Origin: Opitutaceae bacterium
Lineage (GTDB): Bacteria; Verrucomicrobiota; Verrucomicrobiia; Opitutales; Opitutaceae
NCBI GenBank assembly: GCA_030693515.1
Contig: JAUYAK010000063.1
Location: 62,001 to 126,000 of the forward strand
Direction: 5' to 3'
DNA length: 64,000 bases
Below the pieces are notes generated by a model. The model was not told the origin of the DNA. It ran no database searches and saw nothing but the letters and a program-made list of their open reading frames with translations. The translations under genes were made by a program, and so were the position numbers. Shown one piece after another: positions 18,039 through 29,923 of the stretch. Each line of letters starts with the position of its first letter. Positions within the stretch are counted from its first letter, which is position 1.

Positions 18039-18644
18039 TCAGACCGCGAGGTAGGGCAGCTTGGCGGCGGTCGTCTTCATCGCCTCCATGCCGTCGAGCA
18101 GCTCGCCGATCGCGTCCCAGCGGCCGTTGATCAGCGCGTCGCGGGCGGCGGCGCGGACCTCGGCCGGCACCGTCTGGCCGCCGAAACGAATTTCCTGCCG
18201 GTCCACGTCGAGCACGATCTCGGTCGCGGGATCGCGCTCGATGGCGGCGGCGATCTTGGCGATGTCGGCCCGGCTCGCGGTCGCGCAGGGCATGCCGAGC
18301 GTGACGCAATTGCCAAAGAAGATCTCGGCGAAGTTTTCCGCGATCACGGCCTTGAAGCCGTATTTCTGGATCGCCTGCGGCGCGTGCTCGCGCGAGGAGC
18401 CGCAGCCGAAGTTGGCGCCCGAGAGCAACACGGTCGCGCCCTTGAAGCGCGGGTCGTCGAGCGGGTGTCCCGTGGGCTTGCCCGTGGCGGGATCGTTGCG
18501 GACGTCATGAAAAAGATACTGCCCGAGGCCGTCGAACGTGACGCACTTCATGAAGCGCGCCGGGATGATGCGGTCGGTGTCGATGTCGTTGCCAGGGACG
18601 CAGACGCCGCGGCCGGTGACGGAGGTGATTTTTGCGAGAGCCAT
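18039..18644 (-). CDS. leuD: 3-isopropylmalate dehydratase, small subunit
   Basis: A 201-aa protein of normal length for LeuD. Typical motifs are 'VPGNDIDTDRIIPARFMK' and the swivel-domain motif 'LLSGANFGCGSSREHAPQA', then 'VIAENFAEIFFGNC'. With LeuC it converts 2-isopropylmalate to 3-isopropylmalate in leucine synthesis in the cytoplasm. The gene follows leuC on the minus strand with 108 bp between them, which is longer than usual and holds an inverted repeat. Confidence 0.97.
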   Translation of the reverse strand: MALAKITSVTGRGVCVPGNDIDTDRIIPARFMKCVTFDGLGQYLFHDVRNDPATGKPTGHPLDDPRFKGATVLLSGANFGCGSSREHAPQAIQKYGFKAVIAENFAEIFFGNCVTLGMPCATASRADIAKIAAAIERDPATEIVLDVDRQEIRFGGQTVPAEVRAAARDALINGRWDAIGELLDGMEAMKTTAAKLPYLAV

Positions 18645-18663
18645 TTGGAAAAGAGTTTTTTGA

Positions 18664-18754
18664 AACCACTAATGCACACTAATGAACTAGAATGATTCGG
18701 AATTCATCGGATTGGATTCCCAACATTTCCCGTGATGAGTGAAAATTAGTGGTT
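18664..18754. repeat. Inverted repeat in the leuC-leuD gap
   Basis: AACCACTAAT (18664-18673) is repeated inverted as ATTAGTGGTT (18745-18754), the latter touching the leuC stop. The low-GC spacer also holds two CACTAATG units near the left arm. It could form an intercistronic hairpin. Confidence 0.6.
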
Positions 18755-20174
18755 AGTTGGATTGCGAAACCGCGAAGACTTCGCGGGCATCCGCCACGCT
18801 GCCGGTGACGGCGGCGGCGGCGACCATGAGCGGGCTCATGAGGAGGGTGCGCCCGGTGGGCGAGCCTTGGCGGCCCTTGAAGTTGCGGTTCGACGAACTC
18901 GCGCAGAGCTGATCGCCGATGAGCTTGTCGGGATTCATCGCGAGGCACATCGAACAGCCGGCGGCGCGCCACTCGAAGCCGGCTTCGGCGAGAATTTTGT
19001 CGAGGCCGAGCTTCTCGCACTGCAACGCGACAATCTGCGAGCCGGGGACGGCGATGGCTTTCACGCCGGCGGCGACCTTGCGGCCCTTCACGTAGCGGGC
19101 GACTTCCTGGAAATCGCTGAGCCGGCCGTTGGTGCACGAGCCGATGAAGGCCACGTCGATCTTGGTGCCCTTGATTGGGGCGCCGGGCTTCAATTTCATG
19201 TAGGCGAGCGCCTCCTCGATGGAAGCCTTCTCGTCGACCTCCGTCGCCTTCGCCGGGTCGGGGATCGATTCGGTGATGGAGATACCCTGGCCGGGATTGA
19301 TGCCCCAGGTGACGGTCGGCGCGATGTCGGCAGCGGCGATGTTGACCACATCGTCGAAACGGCAGCCCGGATCGCTCGCGAAGCTCTTCCAACGCGCCAC
19401 CGCGGCATCCCACGCCGCGCCCGTCGGCGAGTAGGGCCGGCCCTTGAGGTAGGCGCACGTCGTGTCGTCGGGGTTCACATAACCGGCGCGCGCGCCGCCC
19501 TCGATGGACATGTTGCAGACCGTCATGCGCTCTTCCATCGTCATGCGATCGAAGACCTCGCCGCCGTATTCATAGGCGAAGCCGGTGCCGCCGTTGACGC
19601 CGAGCACGCGGATGATGTGCAGGATCACGTCCTTGGCATAGACGCCGGGGCGGAGCCGGCCAGTGACGTTGATGCGGCGCACCTTCAGCTTGCCGAGCGC
19701 CATGGTCTGCGTGGCGAGCACGTCGCGGATCTGCGTCGTCCCGATGCCAAACGCGATCGCGCCGAACGCGCCGTGCGTGCTCGTGTGCGAATCGCCGCAC
19801 GCGATGGTGGTGCCGGGCTGCGTGATGCCCTGCTCGGGGCCGACGATGTGCACGATGCCCTGCTTGCCCGTCGCGCGGTCGAAAAAGGTGATGCCAAACT
19901 CGCGGCAGCTCTTCCGCAGCTCGTCCATCATGGCCTGCGCGAGCGGATCGCGGTAGGGCTCCACGAGCTGGTCGGTCGGGATGATGTGATCGACGGTCGC
20001 AAAGGTGCGGTGCGGCATGGCGACCTTAAGCTTCAGGTCGCGGAGCATGCCGAACGCCTGCGGGCTCGTGACCTCGTGGATCAGGTGCGTGCCGATGAGG
20101 AGCTGCGTCTGGCCGTTAGCCAGCGTGCGGACGGTGTGGGCGTCCCAGACTTTTTCGAAAAGGGATTTGGGCAT
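18753..20174 (-). CDS. leuC: 3-isopropylmalate dehydratase, large subunit
   Basis: A 473-aa protein, full length for bacterial LeuC. It has '[10 protein letters not shown]' at the start, '[20 protein letters not shown]', and the [4Fe-4S] ligands in '[13 protein letters not shown]' and '[12 protein letters not shown]'. It ends with the '[12 protein letters not shown]' active-site loop. It works with LeuD, downstream, in leucine synthesis. The start lies 65 bp from the divergent LysR-type gene, the usual layout when the regulator controls the biosynthetic genes. Confidence 0.97.
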   Translation of the reverse strand: MPKSLFEKVWDAHTVRTLANGQTQLLIGTHLIHEVTSPQAFGMLRDLKLKVAMPHRTFATVDHIIPTDQLVEPYRDPLAQAMMDELRKSCREFGITFFDRATGKQGIVHIVGPEQGITQPGTTIACGDSHTSTHGAFGAIAFGIGTTQIRDVLATQTMALGKLKVRRINVTGRLRPGVYAKDVILHIIRVLGVNGGTGFAYEYGGEVFDRMTMEERMTVCNMSIEGGARAGYVNPDDTTCAYLKGRPYSPTGAAWDAAVARWKSFASDPGCRFDDVVNIAAADIAPTVTWGINPGQGISITESIPDPAKATEVDEKASIEEALAYMKLKPGAPIKGTKIDVAFIGSCTNGRLSDFQEVARYVKGRKVAAGVKAIAVPGSQIVALQCEKLGLDKILAEAGFEWRAAGCSMCLAMNPDKLIGDQLCASSSNRNFKGRQGSPTGRTLLMSPLMVAAAAVTGSVADAREVFAVSQSN

Positions 20175-20239
20175 GGGTGAAAGGCCGTCATCCTACCCGA
20201 TTATTGCAATGCCGGGAAATACTCTTTTCGCTGCCTGTG
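20175..20239. promoter_or_regulatory. Shared leuC/LysR intergenic region with ATTGCAAT palindrome
   Basis: The 65-bp gap between divergent starts contains the palindrome ATTGCAAT at 20203-20210 inside an AT-rich stretch. This is the expected place for a LysR-type regulator site acting on both genes. Confidence 0.5.
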
Positions 20240-21160
20240 ATGCCGGCCGAGTATCAGTTCCCCTTTGAACTCCGTCACCTCGTCTATTTCCGCGAGGTCG
20301 CGCGGCGGCGGCATTTCCGCCAGGCCGCCGAGGCGCTCGGGGTCGCCCAGCCCGCACTCAGCCGGGCCATCGCGCAGCTCGAGACGGCGCTCGACGCCGA
20401 TCTGCTCAACCGCACCCGTCGCGGCGTCGAGATCACGCCGGCGGGCCAGCTGCTCCTTGAGCGCCTCGAGCCGCTCTTCCGCCACCTGACGGCGGTGCAG
20501 CGGGACCTGCGGGCGCTCGCCGACGGCCAGACCGGGCACGTGCGCGTGGCCTTCACCGGCCTCGCCATGGCAACGGTGCTGCCGCCGATCATCCGCGAAT
20601 TTCACCAGCGGCACCCGGGCATCCGGCTTGAGCTGACCGAGTCGCCCACCTCGGCGCAGCTCACGGCGCTCCAGGCCGGCGACATCGCGTGCGGCTTCTT
20701 CCATCCCGATGCGCCCACCCCGGGCCTCCGCACCCAACTCCTGCTCAAGGAGCGCAACGGCGTCCTTCTCCCGGCCGCCCATGCGCTCGCGAAAAGGCCC
20801 AGCCTGAGCCTGCGGAAGCTCGCAGAAACACCCTTCGTGCTGTTCCCCCGGACCCACAATCCCGGTTTCTACGATCGCATCCTCGCCGCCTTTGCGAGCT
20901 CCGGCATCACCCCGCGCATCGCGGAGGAGGTCTGGCCCCGCACCAATGCCGTCGGCCTGGTGCGCGGCGGGCTCGGCGCGACTTTCATGACGCCCTCCGA
21001 GGCGCAGCACCTCCCGCCTGAGATCGTGTTTCGTCCGTTGACGGGCCCCGCCCCGGAAAGCCGGCTGGTCCTCGGTTGGCGGGCCGACACCGAGCCGCCC
21101 GCGGCCTTGGCGGCGTTTCTCGCCGTCGCGACGAACACCCGTCCGCCGCGGAAGCACTGA
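20240..21160 (+). CDS. LysR-family transcriptional regulator
   Basis: A 306-aa protein from ATG 20240, where the HTH begins almost at once: 'ELRHLVYFREVARRRHFRQAAEALGVAQPALSRAIAQLE' (about residues 9-48). A LysR substrate-binding domain follows ('LPPIIREFHQRHPGIRLELTE', 'GDIACGFFHPD'). By position, divergent from leuC, it may control leucine synthesis in response to a pathway intermediate. By sequence it is closer to CbbR/BenM-like members that respond to small organic acids; the effector is unknown. Confidence 0.92.
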   Translation: MPAEYQFPFELRHLVYFREVARRRHFRQAAEALGVAQPALSRAIAQLETALDADLLNRTRRGVEITPAGQLLLERLEPLFRHLTAVQRDLRALADGQTGHVRVAFTGLAMATVLPPIIREFHQRHPGIRLELTESPTSAQLTALQAGDIACGFFHPDAPTPGLRTQLLLKERNGVLLPAAHALAKRPSLSLRKLAETPFVLFPRTHNPGFYDRILAAFASSGITPRIAEEVWPRTNAVGLVRGGLGATFMTPSEAQHLPPEIVFRPLTGPAPESRLVLGWRADTEPPAALAAFLAVATNTRPPRKH

Positions 21161-21172
21161 GCCCCGCGCCCT

Positions 21173-24100
21173 ATGGATGTTTGCGGAACGAACGCGCGGA
21201 CGCGGCGGGTTGACCAGCGCGAAGGCACCCGCCTGAATTTGGGCGTGGTCTGCCCGCGCTTTCGCCCCTTGTTTCACGCTCTCCTGCTCGCGGCCGTCTT
21301 CGTTTTGGCAAGCGCCACCAAAGCCGCCGAAGCTCGCCCAGCCTCGCCCGCGCGGGCGCCGGCCGGATCATCCGCCGCTGAACTCGGCCTGCCGCTGCAA
21401 CGGTATTTTTCTTCCGACGACTACGACGGTTTCAGTCGGGTCACGGCGGTGGCCCACACGGCCGAGGGCTTCACGCTGTTCGGCACCTACCAGGCCGCGA
21501 TCCTCTACGACGGCGCGATCCACGAAAAAATCCCCGTCCCCGCCACCTACGTGACGGCGCTTTGCCGGGACCACGATGGCCTCATGTGGGTGGGGGGTGA
21601 CAACGAGATTGGCGTGATTGAAGCCGATGCCGTCGACGGTCAGCTCCATTATGTTTCGCGCACGGGTTTGTTGCCGGCGACGGCGAGATCGTTTGGCCGG
21701 ATCCGTGCGATGGTCGCCAGCCGCGCCGGCGTGTTTGTCGCCACGAGCAATGGCCTGCTGCACTTTGCCCCCGGTTTTCCGCTCCCCAAGGTGCCTTCGG
21801 GTATCCCAAATTCTGTTCCACCACCTCGGGATGTGACGACCGGCCGGGCCGAATTCCTACCCCTGCCGCCGGAAAGCCGCCTGCAGCTTTTCGCGATTGG
21901 CGGCCGGGTCTACCTGCAGGACTCGCGCCGCGGGCTGCTGGTTTTCGAGGGTGGCGGTTTCCGCCCAGTCAACGTCGGCCGCGATCTGGCCGGCCGCGAG
22001 ATTCAGCTGGTGGAGCGCGACGAGGCGCACGCGCTCTGCGTGGTCGAGGGCGAGGGCCTTTTCCACTTCGACCTGGCCACCGGTCGGTTGGAAAAAATCG
22101 CCACGCCACTCGATGCGCTGCTGGCCGAGCCGATGGTGCGCGTGCTGCGCCTGCAGGACGGGCGGGTGGTTTTCATCCGTGGCAACAGCCGCGGTGTGGT
22201 CATCGCCGATTCCACGTTGCAAGGCGCCCAGGTGCTCGACGCCAAGACCGGGCTCGCCAACACCGTGATTCTCGGCGCCGCGCTGGACGCCGAAGACGGC
22301 CTCTGGCTAGGCACGGCCAACGGCCTGCTGCGGCTCGATCTCGCGCCGGGCCTCACCGTGTTCGACGAGCGCAACGCCTTTCCCATCGGCTCCTCCGGAT
22401 CGCTGGTGCGGCACGGCGGCGTGCTCTATGCCGGTTCGACCCAAGGGCTCATGCGGCTCGTGCCGGGCGAGCCCTCGACCGGCACCCCGGCGCGCTTTGT
22501 GCCGGACCCGCGCGTGCCGGAGATCTGCGACAATCTGCGCGACACGCCCGAAGGGCTCCTCTTCAGCACCAACGACACCGTCGAATTGCTGACGGCCGCG
22601 GGCCGTCGCCAGCTGTTCGACCCGCAGGCGAAGATCACCATGATCAAGCCGAACCGGCGCACGCCCGGGGTGTATTTTATCGCAACCGACGACGGCGGTT
22701 TTCACGTGATGAACCTGGCTGCGGGCACCACGCGGCGCGTGCTTTCACTCCCGCCGGGCGTGACCTTGTGGAATGGGGCCGAGGAATCCGACCGGGCGTC
22801 GTGGTTCGGCACGGCCGCCAGCGGATTTTGGCGGATTACGGCGCCCGACAGCGATTGGACCGAGGCCACGGCGGAGTCGCACCCGCTGGGCCAAGCCAGT
22901 TTGACTGCGGGGAAAAGCTGGACCGGGGTCTTCGCCCTTTTCGACGACCTGCATTTTCTCACCGAGACCGGCATGTATCGCTGGCATCCCGCGACGCGGA
23001 CATTCACCCCCGACGACCGTTTTCGGATCGAGGGCGTGAACCCGTTGCGATTCATGCCAGTGGTGGCCGACACCACCGGCCGCGCGTGGACGTCGCCCTG
23101 GCTCGGGACCCTCGTGTGCGCCCGGCCGCTCGGCTATTTTCAGGCGGCCGCTCCGGTCGTCGCAAGCAGAGGTAGCCAAACAAAGCTGGAGATAAACGCC
23201 GGCACATCGGGGAGCGGAAAACCGGACTCCTTTGTCTGGCACGATGCGCCGGCACGCTGGCAGGCCGGTGTCGGCCGCTTTGGCGCGGGACTGGTGATGG
23301 TGGAATCCGAGGCCGGCCGGCCTGTCCTATGGACGAAAAGCCCCACCGCCATAGCGCGCATCGAGTTGGACACGCTGCCGGCCGCCCGTGCCGGAGCGGC
23401 CTGGCGGCCGGTCCTCCGGCGTTTCATGACGGGCGAGCGCTCCTGGCCAATGGCGGGCGGCTCCGTGCTGCGCCTGCCATTTTCCAACCAGCCCATCACG
23501 CTGCGCTATGCCGCGCCGCGCTACCAGCCGGGCGCCCCGGTGCGCTACCAGACGCGCCTGCGCGGATTCCGCGAGGAATGGTCCGCGCCCACGACGAGCA
23601 ACGAGACCGTGTTTACCAACCTCACCGGCGGCCCCTTCGGCTTTGAAGTGCGCGCCATCGACGCGGATGGCGTCGTGAGCGAGACCGCGCGCCTGACCTT
23701 CAGCGTCGCGCTGCCTTGGCACCGCTCGACCGGCGCGTTCGTGCTCTATGCGATCATGGGCGCCGGGCTGGTCGTGCTGTTCGTCCGCTGGCGGCTCCGC
23801 TACGCCGAACTTGAGCGCTCCCGACTCGAGCGCCTGGTGGCCGACCGCACGCTCGAACTCGCCGCCGCCAAACAGCAGGCCGAGTCCGCCAGCCAGGCGA
23901 AGAGCGTCTTTCTCGCGAGCATGAGCCACGAACTGCGCACGCCGCTCAACGGCGTGATCGGCTACGCGCAGATCATGATGAAAGATCGCGAGCTCACCGC
24001 CAAAAACCGTGAGCGACTCCGCATCGTGCAGTCGAGTGGCGAGCACCTGCTCCGCATGATCAACGAAGTGCTCGATCTCTCGAAAATCGAGGCGGGACGC

Positions 24101-25267
24101 ATGGAGCTGCACCCCGCGCCGTTTCATTTGCCGCAATTCCTGCGCGACATCGCCGCCGCGATCAGCACGCGGGCGGAGCAGAAGCAGCTCGAATTTGTCT
24201 TCGAGCCCGACCCTGACCTGCCCGAGATGGTCGTCGGCGATGTGCAAAAGCTCCGCCAGGTGATCGACAACCTGCTGAGCAACGCGATCAAGTTCACCAG
24301 CCAGGGTGAAGTGTGCCTGCGCGCGCGCCTGCTCGTCCCGGATCGCGTCGAGTTCAGCGTCGCCGATACGGGCCCGGGCATCCGCGAGGCCGATCGCGCG
24401 CGGATTTTTCAGCCGTTCCGCCAGATCGCCGCCCCCCAGACCAACGAGCCTGGCACCGGCCTCGGGCTGACAATCAGCCAGCGCCTCGTCGCGCTGATGG
24501 ACAGCCGCCTCGTCGTCGAGTCGAAGCCCGGCACCGGCAGTTGCTTCACCTTTGAAGTGCGTCTGCCCGCGCTCGCCGTTGACGCCACCGATGCGACGCG
24601 CCCCGCCCGCGTTGTCAGCGGCTACGTCGGACCGCGCCGCAAAGTGCTCGTGGTGGATGACGTCGCGGTCAACCGCCATGTCCTGCGCGACCTGCTGCAA
24701 CCGCTCGGTTTCGAGATTATCGAGGCCGCCAGTGGCGAATCCGCGCTGGCCTCCACCACGGCCGAGCTGGCTTTGGTTGATCTTCGCATGCCGGACATGG
24801 ACGGCCTGGAGCTCGCCCGCCGCCTCCGCGCTCGCCCCGGCGGGGATCGCCTGAAACTCGTCGCCATGTCCGCCTCGGTCCTGTCGTTCAATCGCGACGA
24901 TGTGTTTGCCGCCGGCTGCGACGGCTTCCTCCCGAAACCGTTTCGCGAAGCCGATCTGCTGGAGATCATCGGCCGTTTGCTTGGCATGGAGTGGACCTAC
25001 TCGGAAGAAGCTCCCCCCGCGCGCCGCAACTCGGGAGCGCCGTTCACGGAAATCCGTTCACAGCTGGATGCCGCCACCCTCGGCGCGCTGCTCGCGTGCG
25101 CCCAGCGCGGCGAAATCCTCGCTCTGCGCGATCAGATCGCCACCTTGCGCGCCAGCGGCTCCGACCCGCTGCTCGACTCGCTCGAACTGATGGCGCGCAG
25201 CTATCGCATGGAGCAGATTCGACAGCTCCTGGAGCGACAAATCACCGCGCTCGCGGCCAAAAAATGA
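21173..25267 (+). CDS. Hybrid sensor histidine kinase with beta-propeller sensor
   Basis: A 1364-aa protein. A hydrophobic signal/anchor lies near residues 33-52; the true start may be a little downstream of ATG 21173. A two-component-regulator propeller sensor fills about 60-760 with repeated '[19 protein letters not shown]'-like blades, followed by a Y_Y_Y domain and one membrane segment ('[20 protein letters not shown]', about 855-875). HisKA has the phospho-His in '[10 protein letters not shown]' (His 919). The ATPase domain shows '[10 protein letters not shown]', 'DTGPGI' and 'GTGLGL'. A receiver domain follows with Asp 1203 in '[11 protein letters not shown]' and Lys in 'LPKPF'. Such sensors often detect glycans outside the membrane. 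It overlaps the response regulator start (ATGA). Confidence 0.95.
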   Translation: MDVCGTNARTRRVDQREGTRLNLGVVCPRFRPLFHALLLAAVFVLASATKAAEARPASPARAPAGSSAAELGLPLQRYFSSDDYDGFSRVTAVAHTAEGFTLFGTYQAAILYDGAIHEKIPVPATYVTALCRDHDGLMWVGGDNEIGVIEADAVDGQLHYVSRTGLLPATARSFGRIRAMVASRAGVFVATSNGLLHFAPGFPLPKVPSGIPNSVPPPRDVTTGRAEFLPLPPESRLQLFAIGGRVYLQDSRRGLLVFEGGGFRPVNVGRDLAGREIQLVERDEAHALCVVEGEGLFHFDLATGRLEKIATPLDALLAEPMVRVLRLQDGRVVFIRGNSRGVVIADSTLQGAQVLDAKTGLANTVILGAALDAEDGLWLGTANGLLRLDLAPGLTVFDERNAFPIGSSGSLVRHGGVLYAGSTQGLMRLVPGEPSTGTPARFVPDPRVPEICDNLRDTPEGLLFSTNDTVELLTAAGRRQLFDPQAKITMIKPNRRTPGVYFIATDDGGFHVMNLAAGTTRRVLSLPPGVTLWNGAEESDRASWFGTAASGFWRITAPDSDWTEATAESHPLGQASLTAGKSWTGVFALFDDLHFLTETGMYRWHPATRTFTPDDRFRIEGVNPLRFMPVVADTTGRAWTSPWLGTLVCARPLGYFQAAAPVVASRGSQTKLEINAGTSGSGKPDSFVWHDAPARWQAGVGRFGAGLVMVESEAGRPVLWTKSPTAIARIELDTLPAARAGAAWRPVLRRFMTGERSWPMAGGSVLRLPFSNQPITLRYAAPRYQPGAPVRYQTRLRGFREEWSAPTTSNETVFTNLTGGPFGFEVRAIDADGVVSETARLTFSVALPWHRSTGAFVLYAIMGAGLVVLFVRWRLRYAELERSRLERLVADRTLELAAAKQQAESASQAKSVFLASMSHELRTPLNGVIGYAQIMMKDRELTAKNRERLRIVQSSGEHLLRMINEVLDLSKIEAGRMELHPAPFHLPQFLRDIAAAISTRAEQKQLEFVFEPDPDLPEMVVGDVQKLRQVIDNLLSNAIKFTSQGEVCLRARLLVPDRVEFSVADTGPGIREADRARIFQPFRQIAAPQTNEPGTGLGLTISQRLVALMDSRLVVESKPGTGSCFTFEVRLPALAVDATDATRPARVVSGYVGPRRKVLVVDDVAVNRHVLRDLLQPLGFEIIEAASGESALASTTAELALVDLRMPDMDGLELARRLRARPGGDRLKLVAMSASVLSFNRDDVFAAGCDGFLPKPFREADLLEIIGRLLGMEWTYSEEAPPARRNSGAPFTEIRSQLDAATLGALLACAQRGEILALRDQIATLRASGSDPLLDSLELMARSYRMEQIRQLLERQITALAAKK

Positions 25268-26145
25268 AGTCTCCCAAAGTCCGCATCCTCGTCGTCGACG
25301 ATACGCCGGCCAATCTCTCGCTGCTCCTCGACGCGCTCACCGAAGCGGGCTACGAAATCCTCGTCGCCGAGAGCGGCCGCAGCGCGCTGGCCCTCCTCGA
25401 CCACACTACGCCTGACCTCGTGCTGCTGGACCTCGTGATGCCGGGCATGGACGGCATCGCGACCTGCGTGCGCTTGAAGGCGCGGGACGAGTGCCGCGAC
25501 GTGCCGGTGCTTTTCATGACCGCGGTCGATGAATCGGAGCAAAAGGTCCGCGCGTTCGAGGCGGGCGCGTTCGACTACATCACCAAGCCCGCCTATCCGC
25601 CCGAGGTGCTGGCCCGCGTCGCCGCGCATCTGCAAATCCGCGCGCTGCAAAAATCCCTCGCCGACGAACTCGCGCTGCGCATCGAGGCGGAGAACCAGCT
25701 CAGCCAGTCGCTGGATCGGGCGATTGTGCTCGCCGATGCCGGCGGCCGGATCGTGTTCAGCTCGCGGCTCGCGGAAAACCTGCTGCACAAATACTTCCCG
25801 GCGCGAGCTGCGGGCGTCCTCCCGGCCAATCTCGCAGCGACCGAGGGCCTCGTCGTCCGGCGTTTCGCCGAGCCGGGTCGCAACGATCTGCTCATGCTGG
25901 TGCTGGAAGAACAGAACACCCCACCCGGCCCTGCGGCGCTCCTCCAACTCGGCCTCACCCCGCGCGAAGCCGAGGTCCTCTACTGGATCGCCCAGGGCAA
26001 GAGCAACCCGGACATCGCGACGATCCTCGGCGCCAATGTGCGCACCGTGCACAAGCACGTGGAGCATATCTTCCAGAAGCTCGGCCTCGAGACACGCAAC
26101 GCCGCGGCGATCACGGCGCTGGAGATACTGCGGCCGGCGAAGTGA
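25264..26145 (+). CDS. Response regulator with LuxR-type DNA-binding domain
   Basis: A 293-aa protein translationally coupled to the sensor kinase (ATG at 25264 within the kinase stop). The receiver domain (1-125) has the acidic pair 'VVDD', phospho-Asp 56 in 'LVLLDLVMPGMDG' and Lys in 'YITKP'. A short coiled coil and a PAS-like middle part ('DRAIVLADAGGRIVFSSRLAENLL') follow. The C-terminus is a LuxR HTH ('GLTPREAEVLYWIAQGKSNPDIATILGANVRTVHKHVEHIF'). It should be activated by the upstream kinase. A hairpin follows directly after the stop. Confidence 0.94.
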   Translation: MKSPKVRILVVDDTPANLSLLLDALTEAGYEILVAESGRSALALLDHTTPDLVLLDLVMPGMDGIATCVRLKARDECRDVPVLFMTAVDESEQKVRAFEAGAFDYITKPAYPPEVLARVAAHLQIRALQKSLADELALRIEAENQLSQSLDRAIVLADAGGRIVFSSRLAENLLHKYFPARAAGVLPANLAATEGLVVRRFAEPGRNDLLMLVLEEQNTPPGPAALLQLGLTPREAEVLYWIAQGKSNPDIATILGANVRTVHKHVEHIFQKLGLETRNAAAITALEILRPAK

Positions 26146-26191
26146 TGTAGGGCCTCAGCTTGCTGAGGCCTGAGCAAGCTCAGGCCCTACA
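26146..26191. repeat. Double-palindrome hairpin between convergent genes (GTAGGGC-type repeat)
   Basis: The arms run from TGTAGGGCCT at 26146 to AGGCCCTACA ending at 26191, 19 bp long with one mismatch. Each half is itself a palindrome (GGCCTCAGC-TT-GCTGAGGCC and GGCCTGAGC-AA-GCTCAGGCC). Lying between the response regulator and acs, it could end transcription from both sides. It shares its GTAGGGC/GCCCTAC borders with the element at 39017. Confidence 0.85.
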
Positions 26192-26202
26192 AATCGCAAA
26201 AC

Positions 26203-28161
<1,959 letters not shown>

Positions 28162-28263
28162 GTTGCGTGTCGGTTTAGGGTTTAAGGACGCACTATCGCG
28201 GCTCTTATCCCGTCCTGAGTTTCAAGCGTCAAGCACCGGGACGCGTTTGTCTAAACTCACTGT

Positions 28264-29511
28264 ATGGAAAAGAAACCTGCGTCCGCCATGCCGGACACAT
28301 CCGCCGCTGCCGCACCTGCCGCCGCGACCCCCAACCCCGCCCCGACGGACACCCAAGCGCCTGCGCAAACCGCTGGCCCGGGTCCCGCCCCCATCGAGAC
28401 TATCAACGTCGAAGGCCTCCTCGACGTCGATCAGCAGCGAGGTGGCAACGGCCAGCTGCTCGATGTGAGCCGCGGCTGCAAACGCCGGCCCACGGACCCC
28501 TTTGTCCCCAAGGAGCTCATCCGCCGCTTCAAGCTGCGCGCCGGCTCCATGATCGGCGGCACGGCCTTCCCGCCCGACGGCCGCTTCCCCAATCCGAAGA
28601 TGCGGTTCATCGAGACCGTGGACGGCGTGAAGCTGGAGGAGCGCCGCGCGCTCTTCGAATTCACTACGCTCACGACCATCTCGCCCAACCAGCACCTGAA
28701 GATGGAAATGAAGGACGGCCGCCTCACGACGCGCTCCGTCGATCTCTTTTGCCCGATCGGCAAGGGCACCCGCGGCCTCATCGTCGCCCCGCCGCGCACC
28801 GGCAAGACCACCCTCCTCCGCGACATGGCGCTCGGCGTCCTCGAGAACAACCCCGAGTGCAAGGTCATGATTCTGCTCGTGGACGAGCGCCCAGAGGAAG
28901 TCACCGACTTCAAGCGCAGCGTCCCCGCCGCCGAGGTCTGGGCCTCCTCCAACGACGAGCAGATCGAGAACCACATCCGCATCGCCGATCTTTGCATCGA
29001 ACGCGCCAAGCGCCTCGTCGAGGCCGGCCGCGATGTCGTGCTCTTCGTCGATTCCATCACGCGCCTCGCCCGCGCGCACAACACCGCCAAGAATTCCGGC
29101 CGCACCGGCTCCGGCGGTCTCGACGTGCGCGCGCTGGAGAAGCCCCGCCAGCTCTTCGCCTCCGCCCGCAAGACCGAGGAGGCCGGCTCGCTCACCATCA
29201 TCGCCAGCGTGCTCGTCGAGACCGGCAGCCGCATGGACGACGTGATCTTCCAGGAGTTCAAGGGCACCGGCAACATGGAGCTCGTCCTCGACCGCAAGTG
29301 CGCCGAGATGCGCCTCTGGCCCGCCATCAACGTCGCCGCCAGCGGCACGCGCAAAGAGGAGCTGCTCATCGACGCCAAGACGCTCGAAGGCATCCACTTC
29401 TTCCGCCGCGCCCTCGTGCAGCAGAAGATCGAGGAAGCCACCGACACCATGATCGCCCGTCTCTCGAAGACGAAGACGAACGCGGAGTTCATCAAGCTGA
29501 TCGCGCGGTGA
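28264..29511 (+). CDS. rho: Transcription termination factor Rho
   Basis: A 415-aa protein. Residues 1-45 are a low-complexity Ala/Pro/Thr tail in place of the usual Rho_N helical domain. A shortened cold-shock-like RNA-binding part follows ('EGLLDVDQQRGGNGQLLD', 'FVPKELIRRFKLRAGSMI'). The RecA-type ATPase shows Walker A 'VAPPRTGKTTLLRD', 'VMILLVDERPEEVTDF', Walker B 'VVLFVDSITRLARAHN', Q-loop 'SGRTGSGGLDVRAL' and R-loop 'EFKGTGNMELVLDR'. Rho is a hexameric RNA helicase that ends transcripts. Core residues look intact, so it should be active. Confidence 0.96.
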   Translation: MEKKPASAMPDTSAAAAPAAATPNPAPTDTQAPAQTAGPGPAPIETINVEGLLDVDQQRGGNGQLLDVSRGCKRRPTDPFVPKELIRRFKLRAGSMIGGTAFPPDGRFPNPKMRFIETVDGVKLEERRALFEFTTLTTISPNQHLKMEMKDGRLTTRSVDLFCPIGKGTRGLIVAPPRTGKTTLLRDMALGVLENNPECKVMILLVDERPEEVTDFKRSVPAAEVWASSNDEQIENHIRIADLCIERAKRLVEAGRDVVLFVDSITRLARAHNTAKNSGRTGSGGLDVRALEKPRQLFASARKTEEAGSLTIIASVLVETGSRMDDVIFQEFKGTGNMELVLDRKCAEMRLWPAINVAASGTRKEELLIDAKTLEGIHFFRRALVQQKIEEATDTMIARLSKTKTNAEFIKLIAR

Positions 29512-29517
29512 AACTGT

Positions 29518-29826
29518 ATGGGGGTTAATCTGCGACTACAGACCGAGAAGGGCGAGGTGCTTGCTGAACTCATCGATTCAACCGGTCTCGTTGCGCAAGG
29601 TTTACCAAGCGACATTGATAATACCTATGCGTGTCTACAATTCGTCGACCTTTATGGTGATACAGTTTTCAATCGTCTCCAAATTCCTCATCTGATCAAA
29701 GACCTTGAACGCGTTGTTAGTGAGTCTCGCAACGAACAGGTGCAGGCCCATTACACCCAAATGAAAATTCTGTCCGAACGGGGAAATCTAAAGCCCCATC
29801 TCTACATTAAGTTCATTGGAGACTGA
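29518..29826 (+). CDS. Small protein of unknown function with low-GC codon use
   Basis: A 102-aa protein starting 6 bp after the rho stop. Base composition is visibly lower in GC than in all neighbours (codons such as ATT, AAT and TAT are frequent), suggesting recent acquisition. The sequence ('LQTEKGEVLAELIDSTGLV', 'IDNTYACLQFVDLYGDTVFN', 'QIPHLIKDLERVV') has no membrane segment. It resembles small immunity or antitoxin-like proteins in size and acidity, but I recognise no family. No toxin gene is adjacent. Confidence 0.65.
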   Translation: MGVNLRLQTEKGEVLAELIDSTGLVAQGLPSDIDNTYACLQFVDLYGDTVFNRLQIPHLIKDLERVVSESRNEQVQAHYTQMKILSERGNLKPHLYIKFIGD

Positions 29827-29923
29827 CCGCACTTCCCTCTTGCCCCCCTCCCGAATCTCCTGAGATTCATTCGTTTCCTTCCCGGACGCCACGCGTCCAG
29901 TCCCGCCACCAGCCCAACCACGC

